DNA from: Streptomyces sp. NRRL S-455
GTDB lineage: Bacteria > Actinomycetota > Actinomycetes > Streptomycetales > Streptomycetaceae
DNA: 64,000 nucleotides
Assembly: GCF_000717875.1 (NCBI RefSeq)
Contig: NZ_JOCT01000013.1
Span: forward strand, 248,001-312,000
Direction of reading: 5' to 3'
Shown piece after piece: positions 32,263-41,765 of this stretch. How positions within the stretch are numbered: the first letter of the stretch is position 1; each line of letters starts with the position of its first letter. The notes under the pieces were generated by a model. That model saw nothing but the letters and a program-made list of their open reading frames with translations. It did no database searches and was not told where the DNA came from. The translations under genes were made by a program, and so were the position numbers.

Positions 32263-34467
32263 ATGGCCGAGCTCAGCGTCATCCTGCACGGGCCGAACGT
32301 CCAGGACCATCTGACGGAACTCCTCGATTCCCTCGCCGCACACCCGCTGCCGGACGCCGAGCTGATCGTGGCCGCGGTGGGCGACTGGGCCCGGGAGACG
32401 GCCGAGCGGCACACCCCGGACGTCCCCGGCCTGCGGGTCCTGCCGCTGCCTGACGGCACGGGCGACGCGGCGGCCCGGGCGGCGGGCGCGGCACGGGCTT
32501 CCGGACGCTGGCTGCACTTCGTCCACGCCAAGGACGGCCTGCCCGCCGGAGCCCTCCGCACGGTCGCCGAGCGGGTGGCCGAGCTCTCCGGTGAGGTGGA
32601 CGTCCTGCTCCTCGACCACGTCCGCAGCACCTGGCGCGCCTCCGGCCTGCCCTCCCCGGACGGTTCCCTGCTCGCCCGGGCGGGCCGCGCCGACGTCCCC
32701 CTGGACGACTTCGCACCCCTGCTGCGTCTCACCCCGCTGCTCGGCACCCGCGTCCTGCGCGCGGACTTCTGGCGGGCGCACCAACAGCGGCTCACCACCG
32801 AGGACGAGCCGTACGCCGCCCTGGCCGCTCTGCTGCTCGCCGATCGCGTCGCCTGCCTTCCGCACGTCGCCTACGAGGACCGCAGGCTGCGCCCGGCGAG
32901 TCTGCCCCCGGTCACGCCCGAGCAGCGCTACGGCGTCGTCGAGCGCTACGAGTCCCTCTTCGATCTCGCCCGGGACCGCCGCGCCACCCACGCCGTGCTC
33001 TACGACGTGATGGTCCACGACTTCCTGCGCACCTTCGCGCGCGGCGGCATGACGGAGGAGGTCGCGCGGGAGTTCTTCCGCCGGGCGTCCCTGGCCGCCC
33101 TGCGCCGCCGCCCCGAGGGCTACCGGCGCCCCGCCGGTCTCGACGGGGTCCGCCGCTCCCTGCTCGAAGAGGGCGCCTACGCCAAGTACCGGGCCTTCCA
33201 GGCGGTCAACCGCACCCGCCGCACGGCCCAGTCGGCCGTACGGGCCCGGCGGCGCCAGGCCGGCGCCAGGCTCCGCGACCACCAGTACCGCAGGGCCCTC
33301 GGCCGCCCGGTCGATCCCGGCCTGGCGGTGTTCTCGGCGTACTGGAACCGCGGCGTCACCTGCAACCCCGCCGCGATCGCCGCGAAGCTCGGCGAACTCG
33401 CCCCGCGGATTCACCAGGTGTGGGTGGTCACCGCGGAGAACGCGGCCCTCCTCCCGCCCGGCACCGACCACGTCGTGCCCGGCACCCGCCGCTACTGGGA
33501 GGTGCTGGCCAGGGCCAAGTACCTCGTCAACAACGTCAACTTTCCCAACGCGGTGGTCAAACGCCCCGGCGCGATCCACGTCCAGACCCACCACGGCACG
33601 CCCCTGAAGCGCATGGGTCTGGACCAGATGGCGTACCCGGCGGCGGCCCAGGGCATGGACTTCCAGGCGCTGCTGGAACGCGTCGACAAGTGGGACTTCA
33701 GCGTCTCCGCCAACAGCCACACCACCCGCATGTGGCAGCGCGCGTACCCCTCGCACTACATCAGCCTCGACCACGGTTACCCGCGCAACGACGTCTACTA
33801 CACGGCCGGCGCCGAGGACATCCGCGCGATCCGCGACCGGCTCGGCATCGCGCCGGGCCGCCGGGCGGTCCTCTACGCGCCGACCCACCGCGACTACGAG
33901 GCCGGCTGGACCCCGCGCCTGGACCTCGCCGCCCTAGCGGACCGCCTGGGCGACGGCACGGTCCTCCTCGTCCGCGGCCACTACTTCTACGGCGGCGCCG
34001 CCTCTCCCCTCACCAACCTGCGCCGCACGGGCCGGATCATCGACGTCTCCTCCTACGACCCGGTCGAGGAGCTGTGCCTGGCGGCGGACGCCCTGGTCAC
34101 GGACTACTCCTCGATCATGTTCGACTACGCCAACCTCGACCGGCCGATCGTGATCCACGCCGACGACTGGGAGACGTACCGCACCACCCGCGGCGTCTAC
34201 TTCGACCTCATGGCCGAGGCCCCGGGCCCGGTGGCCCGCAGCCAGCAGGAGCTGACGGAGATCCTCACCACCGAGGCCTGGCACGACGAGGGCGCGGCGA
34301 AGGCCCGGGCCGTCTTCCGGCGCCGGTTCTGCGAGTACGACGACGGACGCGCCGCCGAGCGCGTCGTCCGCCGGGTCTTCCTCGGCCAGGACGAGCGGGA
34401 CCTGCCGCCGGTGCTGCCCATCGAGGAGCGCACCCCGGCCCCACCGCCGGAGGAGGCGACGGCATGA
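32263..34467 (+). CDS. tagF: GT2-TagF fusion protein 4 (TagF intact, GT2 degenerate)
   Basis: Protein of 734 residues. The C-terminal TagF domain is canonical: VQTHHGTPLKRMG (H444), ANSHTTRMWQRA, HGYPRNDVYY, YAPTHRDYE, VRGHYFY and TDYSSIMFDYANLDRP. It should transfer polyol phosphate from a CDP donor to the growing polymer. The N-terminal GT2-like domain has lost its hallmarks: the VDD position reads AAVGD and the DXD position HAKD (H88-D91); an ED pair near the usual catalytic base remains. AAGGAG lies 8 bases before ATG 32263. By position this should correspond to the S. coelicolor TagF homologue SCO2997, which I recall being linked to sporulation. The next gene overlaps its stop (ATGA). 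Confidence 0.86.
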   Translation: MAELSVILHGPNVQDHLTELLDSLAAHPLPDAELIVAAVGDWARETAERHTPDVPGLRVLPLPDGTGDAAARAAGAARASGRWLHFVHAKDGLPAGALRTVAERVAELSGEVDVLLLDHVRSTWRASGLPSPDGSLLARAGRADVPLDDFAPLLRLTPLLGTRVLRADFWRAHQQRLTTEDEPYAALAALLLADRVACLPHVAYEDRRLRPASLPPVTPEQRYGVVERYESLFDLARDRRATHAVLYDVMVHDFLRTFARGGMTEEVAREFFRRASLAALRRRPEGYRRPAGLDGVRRSLLEEGAYAKYRAFQAVNRTRRTAQSAVRARRRQAGARLRDHQYRRALGRPVDPGLAVFSAYWNRGVTCNPAAIAAKLGELAPRIHQVWVVTAENAALLPPGTDHVVPGTRRYWEVLARAKYLVNNVNFPNAVVKRPGAIHVQTHHGTPLKRMGLDQMAYPAAAQGMDFQALLERVDKWDFSVSANSHTTRMWQRAYPSHYISLDHGYPRNDVYYTAGAEDIRAIRDRLGIAPGRRAVLYAPTHRDYEAGWTPRLDLAALADRLGDGTVLLVRGHYFYGGAASPLTNLRRTGRIIDVSSYDPVEELCLAADALVTDYSSIMFDYANLDRPIVIHADDWETYRTTRGVYFDLMAEAPGPVARSQQELTEILTTEAWHDEGAAKARAVFRRRFCEYDDGRAAERVVRRVFLGQDERDLPPVLPIEERTPAPPPEEATA

Positions 34468-36110
34468 GCACACCCGACGTCACCGTGACGGTCATCGTCT
34501 ACAACGACGCCGAGCGCCTCCCCCGCGCCGTCGCCTCGGTCCGCCGGCAGACCCACGCGAACCTCGAGATCATCATCAGCGACGACCACTCGACGGACGG
34601 AACCCCGGACGTGGCACGGCGTCTGGCGGCCGAGGACCCCCGGGTCCGCCACCTCCGGCTGGAGCGGAACAGCGGCGGCTGCGGCGTGCCGCGCAACCGC
34701 GCGATGGAGATCGCCCGGGCGCCGCTGCTGATGTTCCTCGACAGCGACGACGAACTTCCCCCCAAGGCCGTCGAACTGCTGCTCGCCGCGCACCGCGAAC
34801 GCGAGATCGACTTCGCGATGGGCGCGGTGCGGCGGATCCGGGTGGACAACGGCCGCCGCTCGACATGGATGCCGCACCTGGTCGCCGAGCGCCGCACTCT
34901 CGACGGCATCGAGGCGGATCCGCGTCTGTTCTTCGAGCACCTGGCGACGAGCAAGATGTACGCCCGCGCCTTCCTCGACCGGCACGGCCTGCGCTTCCCC
35001 GAGGGCATCCACTACGAGGACCAGCTGTTCTCGGCTCAGGCGTACTGCCTGGCCGAAAGGTTCACGATCATCCCGGAACCGGTCTACCGCTGGTACGTCG
35101 CCCCGTACGCCGCCTCCGACGCGGCATCCATATCCAACCAGCGGCACAAGCTCGCCAACGTCCGCGACCGCATCCACGTCCAGCACCTCATCGACGCGTT
35201 CCTCGCCGAGAGCGGCCACGAGTCCCTCCGCGAGGACAAGGACCACAAGTTCCTCAAGCACGACTTCCGGATGTACGCCGGTGACCTGCCCTACCGGGAC
35301 GAGGAGTGGCTGTCCTCCTTCGCTGACCTGGTCACGCCGTACCTCGACACGCTCGAGCCGGACGCGTACGCGCGCCTCCCCCGCGCCGAACGCGTGGTCC
35401 TGCAGCTGATCCGCGACCGCCGTCTGCCGGAGGCCCGCTCGGCGGCCCGGGGCCTGGGCCACGGCGTGGCCCCCCGGCAGGTCACGACGGACGCGGACGG
35501 CCGCGCCTACTGGGGCGGCGAGGTCCCCTCCTCCGCATGGTCCCGCCGGGAACTGGACCTCTCGGATCTGGAACTGGAGACCTGTCCCTTCCCGAGCGCC
35601 CAGTTCCGTCACGAGATCACGGAGATCACCAGAGGCCCGGGCGCTTCCATCGACCTGGCGATCCGCACGTACGACCCGGCGCTGCGCCTCCCCGTCGGCC
35701 CCCGGCGCGCGACGCTCCTCATCGCCCCCGGCGGCCGCCGCCTGCACGTCCACTTCCGGCTCTCCCCCGTCCGCCCCGGCATCTTCGAGGGCCGCGCCCG
35801 CCTGGACCTGGCCTCGGCCGCACTCCCCCTCCACGGCTTCGCGGGCATCCGCCACCCGCTGCTCCGCCTCCACCACCAGGGCCTGACCAACACCGGCCTC
35901 CTCCTGGCTCCCCTGGCCTTCCCGGCCCTGACGACCCAGGTGCCCTCCCACCGCGTGACGGTCGAACCGGAGGGCCACGGCCCCGGCCGATTGCAGGTCC
36001 GCTGGGAGCCGGTGGGAGTGACGGCGAGGGTGATCAGACCGGTGGTACGCCGGATGGCCGGACCGAGGGTGCAGAGAGCAGTGCGACTGGTGGCAAGCGC
36101 ACTGAGATGA
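34464..36110 (+). CDS. GT2 glycosyltransferase, TarS-like, 2
   Basis: 548 residues, same architecture as the other TarS-like protein. The GT2 domain has ISDDHSTDGT, NSGGCGVPRNRAM, FLDSDDELPP and catalytic-base motif HYEDQLF; the linker contains HKFLKHDFRMYAGDLPYRD. The C-terminal third is beta-rich and hydrophobic in places, without membrane helices. Translational coupling to the TagF-type gene (ATGA overlap) suggests it glycosylates that enzyme's polymer product in the cytoplasm. Donor sugar is not evident, though galE upstream makes galactose or GalNAc possible. Confidence 0.78.
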   Translation: MSTPDVTVTVIVYNDAERLPRAVASVRRQTHANLEIIISDDHSTDGTPDVARRLAAEDPRVRHLRLERNSGGCGVPRNRAMEIARAPLLMFLDSDDELPPKAVELLLAAHREREIDFAMGAVRRIRVDNGRRSTWMPHLVAERRTLDGIEADPRLFFEHLATSKMYARAFLDRHGLRFPEGIHYEDQLFSAQAYCLAERFTIIPEPVYRWYVAPYAASDAASISNQRHKLANVRDRIHVQHLIDAFLAESGHESLREDKDHKFLKHDFRMYAGDLPYRDEEWLSSFADLVTPYLDTLEPDAYARLPRAERVVLQLIRDRRLPEARSAARGLGHGVAPRQVTTDADGRAYWGGEVPSSAWSRRELDLSDLELETCPFPSAQFRHEITEITRGPGASIDLAIRTYDPALRLPVGPRRATLLIAPGGRRLHVHFRLSPVRPGIFEGRARLDLASAALPLHGFAGIRHPLLRLHHQGLTNTGLLLAPLAFPALTTQVPSHRVTVEPEGHGPGRLQVRWEPVGVTARVIRPVVRRMAGPRVQRAVRLVASALR

Positions 36111-36119
36111 ACCGATGCA

Positions 36120-36143
36120 CCCCGGGCCGGTCATGGCCCGGGG
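36120..36143. terminator. Bidirectional terminator between TarS-like gene and gdhB
   Basis: CCCCGGGCC and GGCCCGGGG form a perfect 9-bp stem with a 6-base loop (GGTCAT), 9 bases after the plus-strand stop and about 60 bases beyond the gdhB stop. Confidence 0.75.
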
Positions 36144-36172
36144 CGCACCGGACGACATCGGCGCTATCAGAC

Positions 36173-36205
36173 GCCGTACGCGCTACTTGGCGCCGTACGC
36201 GCTAC
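36173..36205. repeat. 14-bp direct repeat overlapping the gdhB stop
   Basis: GCCGTACGCGCTAC occurs at 36173-36186 and 36192-36205, a 19-bp period. The second copy contains the gdhB stop codon (36202-36204, minus strand). Confidence 0.85.
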
Positions 36206-39200
36206 GAGTGCTGCCGCAGCAGCGTCCTCATCGTCCGCATGGCCACCGACAGATTCGCGAGGTCGAACGCCTCGGACGTCTGGATCTCCTCCAGTGTGGT
36301 GCGGGCCCGGCCGAGGATCGCCGCGTTCTTCTGCTCCCACGCCTTGTAGCGCTGCTCGGGTGTCGAAGTGCCGTTGCCCACCGCCAGGACGTCGGCGGTC
36401 AGCGCCGCGTGCGCCGCGTACAGGTCCTCGCGGATCGCCGCGCGGGCCATGGACTGCCAGCGGTCGGCGCGGGGCAGCTCGATGATGCGGTCCATGAGCT
36501 GGGTGATGCGCAGCCGGTCGGCGAGGTCGTAGTAGACCTCGGCGACGTCGAGCGGCTCCCGGCCCATGCGGTCGGCGATCGAGACGATGTCGAGCGTCGG
36601 GAAGGCGGAGGAGAAGCCGGCCACCCGGGTGGCGAGTTCGTCCGGGACGCCGGCGCCCGTCAGCTCGTCGTAGATCTTCCCGTACCACTCCAGATCGGCA
36701 CCCCGCAGCAGCTTCGGCAGCTGCGCCCAGACCTGCTCCACGCGGTCGGCGAAGAAGTCGACGGTCTCGGCCAGCTGCAGCGGCTGCGGCCGGTTGTTGA
36801 GCAGCCAGCGCGTACCGCGCTCCACCAGACGCCGCGCGTGCAGCCGGATACGGGTCTGGACCTCGGCCTCGACCTTGTTGTCGAGCGCCTCCACCCCGTC
36901 CCACACCGGGGACTGGCGGAAGATCGCCCGGGCCGCGGTCTGCGCCCGCACGATCTCCTCCAGCGACGCCCCGGTCTCCTCGCGCAGGCGGTGCAGATAG
37001 GTCGTACCGCCCGTGTTGACCGTGTCGTTGACCAGCACGGTCGTGGTGATCTCGCGGCGCAGCGGGTGGCTGACGAGGTATTCGGGGAACCGCTCGCGCA
37101 GCTCGGTCGGGAAGTACGCGTGCAGCAGGGTGCTCAGGTACGGATCGTCCGGCAGCGAGGTGTGCAGCAGCTCATCGGCGACCGTGATCTTCGTGTACGC
37201 CAGCAGCACGGCCGTCTCCGGGCCGGTCAGGCCCTGGCCCTGGGCGAGCCGCTCGCGGATCTGCCGGTCGGTGGGCAGGAACTCCAGCGACCGGTCGAGG
37301 TGGCCCTCCCTGACGAGGTGCTTCATGAAGCGCTGCTGGGCGTGGAGCATGGCGCTGGACTGGGCCAGGGCGTTGGCGATCGCCGTGTTCTGCGCGTAGT
37401 TGTTGCGCAGCACCAGCCGGCCGACCTCGTCGGTCATCTCGGCGAGCAGCTTGTTGCGCTGCTTGACGGTCATGTCGCCGTCCGCGACCAGGCCGTTGAG
37501 CAGGATCTTGATGTTCACCTCGTGGTCGGAGGTGTCCACGCCCGCGCTGTTGTCGATGGCGTCGGTGTTGATCCGGCCGCCGTGCAGCGCGAACTCGATC
37601 CGGCCCAGCTGGGTCAGGCCCAGGTTGCCGCCCTCGCCGACGACCTTGACGCGCAGGTCCTGGCCGTCGACGCGGATGGCGTCGTTGGCCTTGTCGCCGA
37701 CATCGGCGTTGGACTCGGCCGAGGACTTGACGTACGTTCCGATGCCGCCGTTCCACAGCAGGTCGACCGGGGCGTGGAGGATCGCCTTCATCAGGTCGGC
37801 CGGGGTCAGCTTGGTGACCTTGGCCTCGATGCCGAGGGCCTCGCGGATGTGTGCGTTGACCGGGATCGCCTTGGCCGTACGCGGGAAGACGCCGCCGCCG
37901 GCCGACAGCAGCTCCTTGTTGTAGTCCTCCCAGCTGGAGCGCGGCAGCTCGAACAGGCGGCGGCGCTCGGCGTAGGAGGTGGCGGCGTCCGGGTTCGGGT
38001 CGATGAAGATGTGCCGGTGGTCGAAGGCGGCCACCAGCCGGATGTGCTCGGAGAGCAGCATGCCGTTGCCGAACACGTCACCGGACATGTCGCCGATGCC
38101 GACGACCGTGAAGTCCTCGGTCTGGGTGTCCACGCCCAGCTCCCGGAAGTGCCGCTTGACGGACTCCCAGGCACCGCGGGCGGTGATGCCCATGCCCTTG
38201 TGGTCGTACCCGGCGGAGCCGCCGGAGGCGAAGGCGTCGCCGAGCCAGAAGTTGTACTTCTCGGCGACCTCGTTGGCGATGTCGGAGAAGGTGGCGGTGC
38301 CCTTGTCCGCGGCGACGACGAGGTAGGTGTCGTCCTCGTCGTGCCGGACGACGTCCGCCGGGGGCACGACCTCGCCGGCGACCATGTTGTCGGTGATGTC
38401 GAGCAGCGCCGAGATGAAGGTCTTGTAGCTCCTGATCCCCTCCGCCAGCCACGCGTCGCGGTCCACGGACGGGTCCGGCAGCTGCTTGGCGACGAAGCCG
38501 CCCTTGGCGCCGACCGGCACGATGACGGTGTTCTTCACCATCTGCGCCTTGACCAGGCCGAGGATCTCGGTGCGGAAGTCCTCACGCCGGTCGGACCAGC
38601 GCAGTCCGCCGCGCGCGACCTTGCCGAAGCGCAGGTGCACGCCCTCGACGCGCGGCGAGTACACCCAGATCTCGTACGCCGGGCGCGGCGCGGGCAGGTC
38701 GGGGATGGCCTGCGGGTCGAACTTCATGGAGACGTACTCGTGCGGCTTGCCGCCCGCCGCCTCCTGGAAGAAGTTGGTCCGCAGCGTCGCCTTGATGACG
38801 GTGAGGAAGGACCGCAGGATCCGGTCCTCGTCCAGGCTCGCGACCTGGTCGAGGGCCGCGTCGACCTCTTCGAACAGAGCGTCCACGATCTCGTGCCCCG
38901 CGCGCTGCCGGTCCGGCGACATCCGCGCCTCGAACAGGGAGACGAGCAGGCGGGTGGTGTGGACGTTGTTGCGGAGGGTGTCCTCCATGTAGTCCTGGCT
39001 GAACGTCGAGCCCGCCTGGCGCAGGTACTTGGCGTAGGCCCGCAGCACCATCGCCTGCCGCCAGGTCAGCCCGGCGCTCAGGACGAGGGCGTTGAAGCCG
39101 TCGTTCTCGGCCTTGCCGGTCCAGGTGGCCGCGAAGGCGTCCTGGAACCGTTCGCGGGCGTCGTCGCCGAAGTAGTCCCCGCCGCCGTTCTTCGAGCGGG

Positions 39201-41157
39201 GCATCCGCAGACCGAAGTCGTAGATCCAGGCCACGCTGCGGTCCGAGCAGCGCAGCTCGTACGGCCGCTCGTCGACGACCTCGACGCCGATCCGGCTGAG
39301 GACCGGCAGCACGGCCGAGAGGGAGATCGCCTCACCCGTGCGGTAGATCTTGAAGCGGCGCTCCTCGGGGGCGGCGCCCACCGGCTCGTACAGGCTGAGC
39401 GCGAAGTCCGTGCCCTCCTCGGCCTTCAGCTCTTCGAGGTGGACGAGGTCCGCGACCGCGGCACGCGGGTTGTGGTCGGCCTTGTAGCCCTCGGGGAAGG
39501 CGTGCGCGTAGCGGCGCAGCAGCTCGGCCGCGCGCTCCTCGCCGAGTTCGGCGTCGAGCGCCTCGGCGAAGGCGTCCTCCCAGGAGCGGGCGGCCTCCAC
39601 CAGCCGGGCCTCGATGCGCTCCTTGTCGAGGTCGGACAGCTCCGGCAGTTCGGTGCCCTGCGGGACCCGGACCACGAAGTGCAGCCGGGACAGGATCGAC
39701 TCGGTGTTCCACGCGGTGAAGTCGACGCTGATGCCGCCCAGTTCCTCCTTGAGGATCTCGATGATCCGCAGGCGGACGGCGGTGGTGTAGCGGTCGCGCG
39801 GGAGGTAGACGAGGGCGGAGTAGTAGCGCCCGTACTCGTCCTGGCGCAGGTAGAGGCGCAGACGCCTGCGTTCCTGGAGGTAGAGGACGGAGGTGACGAT
39901 GGACCGCAGCTCGTCGACCGGGGTCTGGAAGAGCTCGTCGCGCGGGTACGTCTCCAGGATCTGGAGCAGGTCGCGCCCGTCGTGGCTGTTGGGCGAGAAC
40001 CCGGCCTGTTCGAGGACCTCCTCGACCTTGCGCCGGATGACCGGCACCCGGCGCACCGACTCGGTGTAGGCGGCGGAGGAGAACAGTCCGAGGAAGCGCC
40101 GCTCGCCGACGACATTGCCCTCGGCGTCGAACTTCTTGACGCCGATGTAGTCCAGGTACGACGGCCGGTGCACGGTCGCCCGGCTGTTCGCCTTGGTCAG
40201 GACGAGCAGCTTGTGCTCGCGGGCCTTGGCCCGGGCGTCGGCGGGCAGCCGCTCGAAGGACGGGCTGACCGGGTGGCTCTCCTCGTCGGCGTGGTGCGGG
40301 TCGGCGCGCAGTATGCCGAGTCCGGTGCCGGGCACCGCGGCCAGCGAGTCGTCGTCGCGCAGCTGGTACTCGCGGTAGCCGAGGAAGGTGAAGTGGTCGT
40401 CGGCCAGCCAGCGCAGCAGCTCACGGGCCTCCTCGACCTGGGGGCCGGGCAGGTCACCGGGGATGGGCTCGTCCGGCAGCCCCTCCGCCAGCCGGAGCGC
40501 GGATTCCCGCATCTTGCTCCAGTCCTCGACGGCCTCCCGGGCGTCGGAGAGCACGCGCAGCAGGTCGGCGGTGATCTGCTTCAGGTCGGACCGGTCGGTC
40601 TCGCGGTCGATCTCGACGTGGATCCAGGACTCGACGTGCGCGTCGTGCGGCAGGTCGCCGGACGGCGGGGTCGGCACCACCTCGATGAGCTTGCCGGTGA
40701 CATCACGCCGCACGACGAACTGCGGGTGGACGACGACGTGGATCCCGCGCCCCTGCCGTGTCAGCTCGTTCGTCACGGAGTCGACGAGGAAGGGCATGTC
40801 GTCGGTGACGACCTCGACGACCGAGTGGCTGCACGTCCACCCGTTCTCTTCCACCGTGGGGGTGTGCACCCGCACGTTGGCCGTGCCCTGGGGGCGGTTC
40901 TCGGCAAGCCGGTAGTGCGAGACGGCGGCTCCGAAGACATCGACCGGGTCACGGTCGGTGAGGTCTTCCGGGGCCGTGTGCAGGTAGTAACGCTGGAGGA
41001 ACGAGAGGAGGGACTCGCGGTCCGGGGCCTTGTAGGCGTCTGGGGTCTCCTCGCCCGTCGACCCGGTCGGTAGGTGCCCCCCGACCGGGCTGTTCTCAGC
41101 GACCCGGGCGGCCCTCTCGAGCAACTCGGCCTTGGCTTCGTCCAGCTTGGTCTGCAT
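36202..41157 (-). CDS. gdhB: Large NAD-specific glutamate dehydrogenase (GDH180 class)
   Basis: Very long enzyme of 1651 residues that converts glutamate and NAD to 2-oxoglutarate, ammonium and NADH, mainly in glutamate catabolism. It belongs to the about 180-kDa bacterial class first described in Streptomyces clavuligerus. The N-terminal half carries regulatory ACT-like regions. The catalytic part shows RGGLRWSDRREDFRTEILGL, PVGAKGGFV with the substrate Lys, and the NAD domain segment VGIGDMSGDVFGNGMLLS. ATG at 41157 gives MQTKLDEAKAELLERAA. The gene is monocistronic here, with a terminator downstream and a 608-bp upstream region. Confidence 0.96.
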   Translation of the reverse strand: MQTKLDEAKAELLERAARVAENSPVGGHLPTGSTGEETPDAYKAPDRESLLSFLQRYYLHTAPEDLTDRDPVDVFGAAVSHYRLAENRPQGTANVRVHTPTVEENGWTCSHSVVEVVTDDMPFLVDSVTNELTRQGRGIHVVVHPQFVVRRDVTGKLIEVVPTPPSGDLPHDAHVESWIHVEIDRETDRSDLKQITADLLRVLSDAREAVEDWSKMRESALRLAEGLPDEPIPGDLPGPQVEEARELLRWLADDHFTFLGYREYQLRDDDSLAAVPGTGLGILRADPHHADEESHPVSPSFERLPADARAKAREHKLLVLTKANSRATVHRPSYLDYIGVKKFDAEGNVVGERRFLGLFSSAAYTESVRRVPVIRRKVEEVLEQAGFSPNSHDGRDLLQILETYPRDELFQTPVDELRSIVTSVLYLQERRRLRLYLRQDEYGRYYSALVYLPRDRYTTAVRLRIIEILKEELGGISVDFTAWNTESILSRLHFVVRVPQGTELPELSDLDKERIEARLVEAARSWEDAFAEALDAELGEERAAELLRRYAHAFPEGYKADHNPRAAVADLVHLEELKAEEGTDFALSLYEPVGAAPEERRFKIYRTGEAISLSAVLPVLSRIGVEVVDERPYELRCSDRSVAWIYDFGLRMPRSKNGGGDYFGDDARERFQDAFAATWTGKAENDGFNALVLSAGLTWRQAMVLRAYAKYLRQAGSTFSQDYMEDTLRNNVHTTRLLVSLFEARMSPDRQRAGHEIVDALFEEVDAALDQVASLDEDRILRSFLTVIKATLRTNFFQEAAGGKPHEYVSMKFDPQAIPDLPAPRPAYEIWVYSPRVEGVHLRFGKVARGGLRWSDRREDFRTEILGLVKAQMVKNTVIVPVGAKGGFVAKQLPDPSVDRDAWLAEGIRSYKTFISALLDITDNMVAGEVVPPADVVRHDEDDTYLVVAADKGTATFSDIANEVAEKYNFWLGDAFASGGSAGYDHKGMGITARGAWESVKRHFRELGVDTQTEDFTVVGIGDMSGDVFGNGMLLSEHIRLVAAFDHRHIFIDPNPDAATSYAERRRLFELPRSSWEDYNKELLSAGGGVFPRTAKAIPVNAHIREALGIEAKVTKLTPADLMKAILHAPVDLLWNGGIGTYVKSSAESNADVGDKANDAIRVDGQDLRVKVVGEGGNLGLTQLGRIEFALHGGRINTDAIDNSAGVDTSDHEVNIKILLNGLVADGDMTVKQRNKLLAEMTDEVGRLVLRNNYAQNTAIANALAQSSAMLHAQQRFMKHLVREGHLDRSLEFLPTDRQIRERLAQGQGLTGPETAVLLAYTKITVADELLHTSLPDDPYLSTLLHAYFPTELRERFPEYLVSHPLRREITTTVLVNDTVNTGGTTYLHRLREETGASLEEIVRAQTAARAIFRQSPVWDGVEALDNKVEAEVQTRIRLHARRLVERGTRWLLNNRPQPLQLAETVDFFADRVEQVWAQLPKLLRGADLEWYGKIYDELTGAGVPDELATRVAGFSSAFPTLDIVSIADRMGREPLDVAEVYYDLADRLRITQLMDRIIELPRADRWQSMARAAIREDLYAAHAALTADVLAVGNGTSTPEQRYKAWEQKNAAILGRARTTLEEIQTSEAFDLANLSVAMRTMRTLLRQHS

Positions 41158-41417
41158 TGTCCTCTGGCTCCTGTCGCGCGCCGTTGCGTGACGTAGAAGG
41201 AAGTACGGTCTCTGCGCTCACGACGTCACGCCGAGACACGGGGTATCCGGTCTGTTCCGACGCTATGCCGCGAGGCGAGATGAGCGGGGGTGTCTGAGCC
41301 ATTTTTGAGCTGACCCGGGGGTGTGAGGCTGCTCTCTGCGGCGCCTCGGGCCGGGTGGTGCTCGGCGTCCCGGGAGTCCTACATGTCCCGTCCCGCCCGC
41401 GAAGACCAGCGACCGCC

Positions 41418-41451
41418 GCCCGGACACGGATGTCATCCGTGCTCTCCGGGC
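41418..41451. promoter_or_regulatory. Long inverted repeat upstream of gdhB
   Basis: CACGGATGTCATCCGTG (41425-41441) is a perfect 17-bp palindrome. It is flanked by GCCCGGA (41418-41424) and TCCGGGC (41445-41451), which pair if three bases bulge. It could be an operator for gdhB or a hairpin ending upstream transcription. Confidence 0.5.
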
Positions 41452-41595
41452 GCAGGGCAGGGACGACGACGTCCCCGCGAACTATCGCGCTGATCACGCC
41501 ACCAGGCTATCGCTCCTTACAGGGGCCCCGTCATGAGCCGTATGTGTACAAAACCAAGCCCGGAAGTTTGACGTTCTGCACAGTGCGGCCACCCA

Positions 41596-41725
41596 GCTGC
41601 GGGCAGTCGTGCCGCTGGGGCGGCACGGGTGGGCGCAGCGGCACCCCGCACCACCGAGCTGCTGCGGGCAGTCGTGCCGCTGGGGCGGCACGGGTGGGCG
41701 CAGCGGCACCTCGCACCGCCGAGTT
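41596..41725. repeat. Interspersed 65-bp element, two tandem copies
   Basis: 41596-41660 and 41661-41725 agree at 62 of 65 bases. Each starts gctgcgggcagtcgtgccgc and contains a hairpin, GTGCCGC-TGGG-GCGGCAC (41609-41626; 41674-41691). A third, interrupted copy lies at 47847-47951. It has no coding capacity of its own and looks like a REP/MITE-type element. Confidence 0.85.
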
Positions 41726-41765
41726 GCGCACCCACCCGGCCTCAGCAGCAACGCCGAGATCAGGA

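Larger units (their letters stand above)
41158..41765. other. 608-bp non-coding region upstream of gdhB
   Basis: It lies between the gdhB start and the HAD-like gene stop. The gdhB-proximal part should contain its promoter. Further out are a long inverted repeat (41418-41451) and two tandem copies of a 65-bp interspersed element (41596-41725). Open frames cross it but none has protein-like composition throughout. Confidence 0.6.

Noticed and set aside
41096..41497. Minus-strand open frame upstream of gdhB beginning MISAIVRGDVVVPALRPEST
   Set aside because: The first 35 or so residues look protein-like, but the rest is not, there is no clear ribosome site, and the frame runs into the gdhB start. 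It may be a gene remnant; unsupported as a gene.
41596..41725. Tandem repeats considered as a CRISPR array
   Set aside because: Units are directly adjacent without spacers, there are only two, and there are no cas genes.
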